Of a stretch of DNA of 17,141 bases, positions 12,550 through 17,141 are shown one piece after another. The notes under the pieces were generated by a model. It was not told the origin of the DNA, made no database searches, and saw only the letters and a program-made list of their open reading frames with translations. Numbering within the stretch: position 1 is the first letter of the stretch; every line of letters starts with the position of its first letter. This stretch comes from JAQTRU01 sp041645555 (lineage in GTDB: Bacteria; Patescibacteriota; Patescibacteriia; Patescibacteriales; JAQTRU01). The position numbers were made by a program, and so were the translations under genes. Location of the stretch: assembly GCA_041645555.1 (NCBI GenBank), contig JBAZPX010000020.1, positions 1 to 17,141 of the forward strand, written 5' to 3'.

Positions 12550-12622
12550 TTGCGGGGGTTGGATTCGAACCAACGACCTCCAGGTTATGGGCCTGGCGAG
12601 CTGCCAGCTGCTCTACCCCGCG
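12550..12622 (-). tRNA. Initiator tRNA-fMet(CAU)
   Basis: 73 nt. Initiator hallmarks: C1-A72 mismatch in CGCGGGG/CCCCGCA, A11-U24 in the D stem (GAGC/GCTC), anticodon CAT. Anticodon stem CCAGG/CCTGG with loop CCCATAA: position 33 is C instead of the near-universal U, and the three G-C pairs of bacterial initiators are reduced to A29-U41 plus two G-C. T arm GTTGG-TTCGAAT-CCAAC. CCA not encoded. Confidence 0.95.
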
Positions 12623-12665
12623 GCAATAAAAATGAAGGATGTAAAAATCAAAATTTAAAATTTAG

Positions 12666-12717
12666 GTATCGCTATCGCGGCAGATTTATTAAATAAATCT
12701 ATGAGCGAAGCGAATAC
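12666..12717. repeat. Nested palindromic element between tRNA genes
   Basis: Core AGATTTATT (12682-12690) / AATAAATCT (12692-12700) is a perfect 9-bp stem; outer bases GTATCGCT (12666-12673) partly pair with AGCGA (12704-12708) and TAC (12715-12717). AT-rich inverted stretches surround it (12640-12664 and 12720-12750). Confidence 0.55.
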
Positions 12718-12759
12718 AATAATTTTTATTTTTGATTTTTTAATTTTAAACTTTTTATG

Positions 12760-12833
12760 TGGGCGTACATGGACTCGAACCATGGACCTCGTCCTTATCA
12801 GGGACGCGCTCTAGCCAACTGAGCTATACGCCC
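12760..12833 (-). tRNA. tRNA-Ile(GAU)
   Basis: 74-nt cloverleaf: acceptor GGGCGTA/TACGCCC, D arm GCTC/GAGC, anticodon stem CGTCC/GGACG, loop CTGATAA with anticodon GAT, T arm CATGG-TTCGAGT-CCATG, A73. CCA not encoded. Confidence 0.97.
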
Positions 12834-12933
12834 ATTTTAAAGATACGGCAGGGGTATACACCCAGACTCCCTAATATCAATATACCATCTTTGCCAAAAA
12901 ATAAGAAAAAGCTCTCTCTAAAAGCTCGATAAT

Positions 12934-12962
12934 AATATAACAGAGAAAAAACAAAAAGGCAA
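12934..12962 (-). promoter_or_regulatory. Promoter of the minus-strand tRNA string
   Basis: Minus strand TTGCCT (complement of 12957-12962), 17 bases, then TATATT (complement of 12934-12939) with a TGT before it (extended -10). Start near 12927, about 95 bases before tRNA-Ile. Divergent to the plus-strand promoter at 12997-13025. The stretch 12834-12933 holds no gene. Confidence 0.72.
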
Positions 12963-12996
12963 GAGCTAAAAAATTGTTCTCGGCTTGTTCCCTACC

Positions 12997-13025
12997 TTTA
13001 AATTATCCCCTCTCTCTGTTATAAT
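12997..13025 (+). promoter_or_regulatory. Extended -10 promoter of the galT-like/PBP unit
   Basis: TATAAT (13020-13025) preceded by TGT gives an extended -10; TTTAAA (12997-13002) stands 17 bases before as a weak -35. The motif TCTCTGTTATA (13013-13023) is the exact inverse of 12936-12946 in the divergent tRNA promoter. Confidence 0.78.
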
Positions 13026-13029
13026 AAAA

Positions 13030-13051
13030 GAGATAGTTCTAAAACTATCTC
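13030..13051 (+). promoter_or_regulatory. Hairpin at the start of the galT-like mRNA
   Basis: GAGATAGTT (13030-13038) pairs perfectly with AACTATCTC (13043-13051) across CTAA, right at the predicted transcription start. It may protect the 5' end or serve as an operator; there is no T-run directly after it. Confidence 0.5.
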
Positions 13052-13079
13052 CAGTATAAAAAGTCATTTTCAAAAATAT

Positions 13080-14012
13080 ATGGAAAAAATGAAATCGGAA
13101 ATCAGAAAATCCTATCTTTTGGATAAATATGTAATTATTACTCCGGGCCGAGCCGCCCGGCCGCGGGATATAAAAGAAGAGACTGTCATAAAAAGAGTAA
13201 AATCCTGCTTTTTTTGCCCGAAAAACATCAACCTGGCTAATGTTGTCGACCAGCTCCCGGCCGCGGGCAGCCGCACAAATTGGCAGGTTTTAGCCATAAA
13301 AAACGCTTTTCCGGCCGTGGAGCTATTTAATAAAAAAGCTTACGGCAAGCAGGAAGTAATAATAGAAACCCCGGTCCATACCAAAGAAATGGCTGACTTA
13401 ACCGAAGACCAGATTGCTGAGGTCCTTAAAATGTATATCCGCCGGACCGAGGCGATTGCTAAAAATAAAAAGATTAAATATATCCTATGCTTTAAAAATC
13501 AGGGCTCAAAAGCCGGGGCTTCAATTATCCATGCCCACTCGCAGGTATTTGCCACGGCCATAATTCCGCCGGAACTCTATGAAGAAGAAATGGCCGTAAA
13601 AAATTACCGGGCTAAAACCGGCCGCTGCCCTTATTGCGATATCATTAAAAAAGAAATAAAAGGAAAAAGAAAAATTTTCGCCGACCAATATGCCGTTGCT
13701 TTTGCCCCCTATGCCAGCGAGTTCCATTATGAATCCTGGATTTTCCCTAAAAGGCACCTTGATAATATCACCCTGCTTAACGCGAACGAAATTAAATCCC
13801 TGGCTAAAATCTTAAAAAGAATTTTAACCAAAATGCAGACTCTGGATTTATCTTTTAATTATTTTCTCCATAATGCCGTTTCTGATAAAAGCCAGCATCT
13901 TTATTTAAAGATCCAGCCGCGGGACAGTGTCTGGGCCGGCGTGGAATTAGGTTCTGGCATTGTTATAAATTCTGTTCCTCCGGAAGAAGCCGCCGAATAT
14001 TTAAGAAATTAA
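13080..14012 (+). CDS. galT: GalT-type nucleotidyltransferase (HIT superfamily)
   Basis: 310 aa, as expected for galactose-1-phosphate uridylyltransferase and relatives. The catalytic motif HAHSQ (H151-A-H153-S-Q155) matches the HxHxQ of the family, with H153 as the nucleophile that takes the nucleotide. Zinc ligands are likely C43 and C46 (SCFFCPKN); a second pair C183/C186 (GRCPYCDII) starts the second half-domain, which also contains HYESWIFPKRH. Substrate could be UDP-hexose/galactose-1-P or another sugar phosphate as in ADP-glucose phosphorylases, so the gene symbol gives family rather than proven substrate. ATG 13080 chosen; ATG 13089 is a possible alternative. It precedes the PBP gene by 34 bases, suggesting an operon for cell-surface sugar work. 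Confidence 0.86.
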   Translation: MEKMKSEIRKSYLLDKYVIITPGRAARPRDIKEETVIKRVKSCFFCPKNINLANVVDQLPAAGSRTNWQVLAIKNAFPAVELFNKKAYGKQEVIIETPVHTKEMADLTEDQIAEVLKMYIRRTEAIAKNKKIKYILCFKNQGSKAGASIIHAHSQVFATAIIPPELYEEEMAVKNYRAKTGRCPYCDIIKKEIKGKRKIFADQYAVAFAPYASEFHYESWIFPKRHLDNITLLNANEIKSLAKILKRILTKMQTLDLSFNYFLHNAVSDKSQHLYLKIQPRDSVWAGVELGSGIVINSVPPEEAAEYLRN

Positions 14013-14046
14013 ATTTCTCCCGGACTTTTTAACTTTTAACTAAATT

Positions 14047-16980
14047 ATGCCCATACCCCAACTTTCTTATTCAAATAAAAATCGGCCTTCCTGGCGCGGC
14101 CAAAAAAAGAAATATTATCTCTCCTCAAAAAGAAGCAGTTTTAGAATTGGCTCAACCTCCCAAAAACCGAAATTTAGTTTTAAAAACAAAAAATTTTCCG
14201 GCCTCCTCTGGACCCTACTCTCCAACAAAAGATTTTTAAAATTTTTAACCCTATTTACTTTAGCGGCCGTGGTTTTCGGAATGATTTTTGTGGCCTGGGT
14301 TTCGCGGGGCCTGCCTGATCCGAATAAGCTTATGGAAAGGCAGGTCGCCCAAAGCACAAAAATCTATGACCGCACCGGCGAAACTATTCTTTATGAAATC
14401 CATGGCGAAGAAAAAAGAACCCTGGTAAACCTAAATGAAATTCCCGATTATGTGAAGTGGGCAACTATCGCCGTTGAGGATAAAAATTTTTATAAGCATG
14501 GCGGGATAAGCCTTTGGAGCATTTTCCGGGGCGTGGTCTGGCAGACTCTGCGGGGCAAACGCGCCCAGGGCGGATCAACCCTTACCCAGCAATTCGTTAA
14601 AAACGCCATTCTCACTCCGGAGCGGACGGTCGCGCGCAAAATAAGGGAATGGATCCTTTCCTACCGGATTGAAAAAAAATTCACCAAGGAGGAAATTCTC
14701 CAAATGTATTTTAACGAGATTCCTTACGGCTCAACCGCCTATGGCGTGGAAGCGGCCAGCCAAAAATATTTTGGCAAAAGCGTTAAAGATATCAATCTGG
14801 CCGAAGCGGCCATCTTAGCCGCCCTGCCCCAGGCCCCCAGCCGCTACTCCCCCTACGGCTCCAACCTTAACCTCCTGATCCAACGCCAGCATTACATCCT
14901 GGACTTGATGAAGGAGCAGGGCTACGTTCCGGAAGCCAAGGCCGAAGCCGCCAAACAATTCAAGCTGGAATTTAAAAAACAGACAGAGAATATAACGGCC
15001 CCGCATTTTGTCATGTATATAAAAGAAATTCTCTCGGAAAAATACGGGGAAAAAATGATTGAGCAGGAAGGTTTAAAAATTTATACTACCCTTGACCTAT
15101 ACAAACAAAAAATAGCCGAGGAGGTGATAACGGCTCAGACGGAAAAAAATGAAAAAAATTATAACGCCACTAATGCCGCTTTAGTTTCCCTTGACCCAAA
15201 AACCGGGCAAATCCTGGCCATGGTCGGCTCGCGCGATTATTTTAATGACGAGATTGACGGCCAGGTTAATGTTACCACCAGCCTGCGCCAGCCCGGCTCT
15301 TCTTTAAAGCCCTTGGTTTACTCAGCCGCTTTTACAAAGGGCTATACTCCAGATACGGTTCTTTATGATGTGGTCACTAATTTTTCTAACAACCCGGCTA
15401 ATCCTTACGAGCCGCACAATTACGATAGCAAAGAACACGGGCCGGTAACGATGAAAAAAGCTTTAGCCGGCTCCCTTAACATCCCGGCAGTCAAAACTAT
15501 ATATCTGGCTGGCATAGATAATGTCTTAAATTTAGCTCAAGATTTCGGCTACACATCTCTAAATGATCGGGATCGCTTCGGCCTTTCTTTGGTTTTGGGC
15601 GGCGGAGAAGTAAAACTGCTTGAACATGCCAACGCTTACGGCGTTTTTGCCCGGGAAGGATTAATTAACCCGGTTACGGCTATCTTAAAAATAGAAGATA
15701 AAAACGGCAAAGTGATTGAGGAATTTAAGGCCCCGGAAGAAAAAAGAGTACTTGACCCCAAAATCGCCAGAATAATTAACGGTATTTTATCCGACAATAG
15801 CGCCCGCGCCTATATCTTTGGCAAAAGCAACTGGCTTAACTTAGCTTCCCGGCCAATAGCCGCCAAAACCGGCACCACTAATGATTACCACGACGCCTGG
15901 ACGATGGGATATACTCCTTCTATCGTAACCGGCGTCTGGGTGGGCAACAGTGACAACACAGCTATGAAGAGAGGAGCGGACGGCAGCGTGGTAGCCGCGC
16001 CCATTTGGCATGATTTCATGCAAAGAGTTTTGGGTGATACCCCAATAGAAGAATTCAATCCTCCGGAAATAGAAAAAACCGGCAAACCGGTCCTGGACGG
16101 AGAGATTGGAGACGGAGAAAAAGTAAAAATTGATATTGCTTCCGGGTTGTTAGCCACTCCCTACACTCCGGAAAACTTTATTGAAGAAAAAACTTACAAG
16201 CAGGATCATTGCATTCTTTATTATATTAATAAAGATGATCCCCGGGGCCCGGCGCCAAAAAACCCGGGCAATGACCCGCAATTTGAGCTTTGGGAAAGCC
16301 GGGTGCTGGCTTGGGCTCGAGCCTCTTCCACGGTTGCCGCCGCTCCGCCGACTGAATACGACAATCTCCATAAGCCGGAAAACCGGCCGGAGTTTGGGAT
16401 TATTTCCCCGACCAGCAACCAAACTATTATGGAGCCCCTGCTTACGGCTAAAATAAAAGCTTCGGCTCCGCGCGGAGTCAACCGGGCCGAATATTATATT
16501 GATAATAATTTAATAATAAGCAATAATGTTTTTCCTTTTGATTTGGGAAAAAATATCAGTTTTCTAAATAACGGCTTTCACAATTTAAAAGTAAGAGTCT
16601 GCGACGATATTGATAATTGCTCCGAAGAGTCTCTGGAATTTAATCTGATTTTAGACGAAAAAACCGGAGCCAGAGGCGAGGTTACTGTTTCCTGGCTTGA
16701 GCCAGCGAGTGGCGCCACTCTTAACACCGCTAATTTCCCGGCTGGCCTGAAAATGAAAACAACTAACCCGGGCCAAACCGCCAGAATTGACATATTTTTG
16801 CGGGGCGAAGATAATAACCCCGTTCTTATAACAAGCTTGCAGCAAATTGAAAACGAAACCGTTTCCGGCAGCTGGAAAAAAATTCCTTCCTCCGGCGCTT
16901 ATAAATTATACGCTGAGGCCAAAACTTGGGGCGGCCAAACTAAAAAGAGCGAAGAAATCACGGTTACAGTTGATAATTAA
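14047..16980 (+). CDS. Class A penicillin-binding protein (PBP1A type)
   Basis: 977 aa, longer than usual because of C-terminal extras. Bifunctional enzyme that polymerises and cross-links peptidoglycan. Residues 1-62 are a basic cytoplasmic tail; membrane helix about 64-86. Glycosyltransferase (GT51) domain follows with catalytic E144 in VEDKNFYKHGG, QGGSTLTQQFVKN (from Q174) and RKIREWILSYRIEKKFTKEEI. The transpeptidase domain has the active serine S418 in SSLK (S418-K421), S476-L-N478 and K607-T-G609. After about residue 715 come a Pro-rich linker and two probable Ig-like beta-sandwich domains (from about 780 to the end), one with a close cysteine pair (CDDIDNC). These may bind wall polymers or partner proteins. 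It shares the promoter with the upstream galT-like gene. Confidence 0.96.
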   Translation: MPIPQLSYSNKNRPSWRGQKKKYYLSSKRSSFRIGSTSQKPKFSFKNKKFSGLLWTLLSNKRFLKFLTLFTLAAVVFGMIFVAWVSRGLPDPNKLMERQVAQSTKIYDRTGETILYEIHGEEKRTLVNLNEIPDYVKWATIAVEDKNFYKHGGISLWSIFRGVVWQTLRGKRAQGGSTLTQQFVKNAILTPERTVARKIREWILSYRIEKKFTKEEILQMYFNEIPYGSTAYGVEAASQKYFGKSVKDINLAEAAILAALPQAPSRYSPYGSNLNLLIQRQHYILDLMKEQGYVPEAKAEAAKQFKLEFKKQTENITAPHFVMYIKEILSEKYGEKMIEQEGLKIYTTLDLYKQKIAEEVITAQTEKNEKNYNATNAALVSLDPKTGQILAMVGSRDYFNDEIDGQVNVTTSLRQPGSSLKPLVYSAAFTKGYTPDTVLYDVVTNFSNNPANPYEPHNYDSKEHGPVTMKKALAGSLNIPAVKTIYLAGIDNVLNLAQDFGYTSLNDRDRFGLSLVLGGGEVKLLEHANAYGVFAREGLINPVTAILKIEDKNGKVIEEFKAPEEKRVLDPKIARIINGILSDNSARAYIFGKSNWLNLASRPIAAKTGTTNDYHDAWTMGYTPSIVTGVWVGNSDNTAMKRGADGSVVAAPIWHDFMQRVLGDTPIEEFNPPEIEKTGKPVLDGEIGDGEKVKIDIASGLLATPYTPENFIEEKTYKQDHCILYYINKDDPRGPAPKNPGNDPQFELWESRVLAWARASSTVAAAPPTEYDNLHKPENRPEFGIISPTSNQTIMEPLLTAKIKASAPRGVNRAEYYIDNNLIISNNVFPFDLGKNISFLNNGFHNLKVRVCDDIDNCSEESLEFNLILDEKTGARGEVTVSWLEPASGATLNTANFPAGLKMKTTNPGQTARIDIFLRGEDNNPVLITSLQQIENETVSGSWKKIPSSGAYKLYAEAKTWGGQTKKSEEITVTVDN

Positions 16981-17010
16981 ATAATATAAAAATAAAATAA
17001 TAAAATAAAA

Positions 17011-17037
17011 ACCGCCGGCTACTTTGCTGGCGGTTTT
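17011..17037. terminator. Bidirectional terminator between PBP and dnaN
   Basis: ACCGCCGGC (17011-17019) pairs with GCTGGCGGT (17026-17034) with one G-T pair, loop TACTTT, with Ts after it and As before it, so it can stop both convergent genes. AT-rich inverted stretches (about 16986-17008 and 17047-17077, 22 bases in common) extend the symmetry. Confidence 0.9.
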
Positions 17038-17075
17038 GTATACACCTATTTTTATATTATTTTATTATTTTATTT

Positions 17076-17141
17076 TTACTGTTTAATCGGCATGATAATA
17101 TATAAATAATCTTTTTCTTTTTCCGGCTTGAGGAGGCAGGG
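17076..17141 (-). CDS. dnaN: DNA polymerase III subunit beta, C-terminal end (partial)
   Basis: Only the last 21 residues and stop are inside the window; the gene continues beyond the right edge. The tail PCLLKPEKEKDYLYIIMPIKQ matches the beta clamp ending, in which a Pro-rich strand, a short acidic turn and the Y-L-Y-x-x-M-P-(I/M) C-terminus form part of the peptide-binding pocket of the clamp. The clamp tethers the replicative polymerase to DNA and also binds PolA. It converges on the PBP gene across the terminator at 17011-17037. Confidence 0.9.
   Translation of the reverse strand, partial: PCLLKPEKEKDYLYIIMPIKQ

Noticed and set aside
12517..12573. N-terminal extension of the 227-aa membrane protein
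   Set aside because: Lies within and just after the initiator tRNA gene.

Overview
The window looks like a chromosomal piece of a Candidate Phyla Radiation (Patescibacteria) bacterium, probably a Parcubacteria-type lineage. This is inferred from gene content and style: AT-rich spacers, few Shine-Dalgarno sites, small hypothetical membrane proteins (DUF4349, NERD, YwbE), mostly tRNA genes without an encoded CCA, and many short palindromic repeats inserted even inside essential genes. No rRNA gene or phylogenetic marker that would fix the taxon was used.

Left part (1-4960): an AT-rich accessory stretch. It starts with a 5'-truncated gene of unknown function whose C-terminal end weakly resembles type II restriction enzymes, a tiny Cys/His protein and a winged-helix protein. 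On the minus strand follows the main discovery: a complete SAM-I (S-box) riboswitch with promoter, anti-terminator/terminator and an unrecognised 152-aa protein as its only target before the next repeat cluster. A naive ORF call reads straight through the riboswitch as protein. Then come a GIY-YIG protein, a membrane-anchored NERD nuclease-like protein, a DUF4349 protein, YwbE, a strong terminator and an isolated orphan gene with the best ribosome binding site of the window.

Middle part (5133-10825): plus-strand core genes polA (all three domains intact), murD and holA, facing rpsT on the minus strand. polA carries five tandem 7-bp repeats in frame. Two related GAGACGC-type hairpins sit at the polA stop codon and inside murD.

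tRNA region (10859-12962, minus strand): a divergent promoter at 12934-12962 probably starts a mixed string of tRNA-Ile(GAU), initiator tRNA-fMet (with C33), a membrane protein, tRNA-Phe(GAA), a pseudopilin-like protein, tRNA-Pro(UGG) and rpsT. The tRNA-Phe gene is bracketed by the 5' and 3' halves of another tRNA whose acceptor arms still pair perfectly, with imperfect inverted repeats between them: the footprint of an insertion or rearrangement in a tRNA gene.

Right part (12997-17141): an extended -10 promoter drives a GalT-type nucleotidyltransferase and a long class A penicillin-binding protein with C-terminal beta-sandwich domains, ending at a bidirectional terminator against the C-terminal end of dnaN. 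Together the right and middle parts hold replication (polA, holA, dnaN), translation (rpsT, tRNAs) and cell-wall synthesis (murD, PBP1A) genes, interleaved with palindromic elements.
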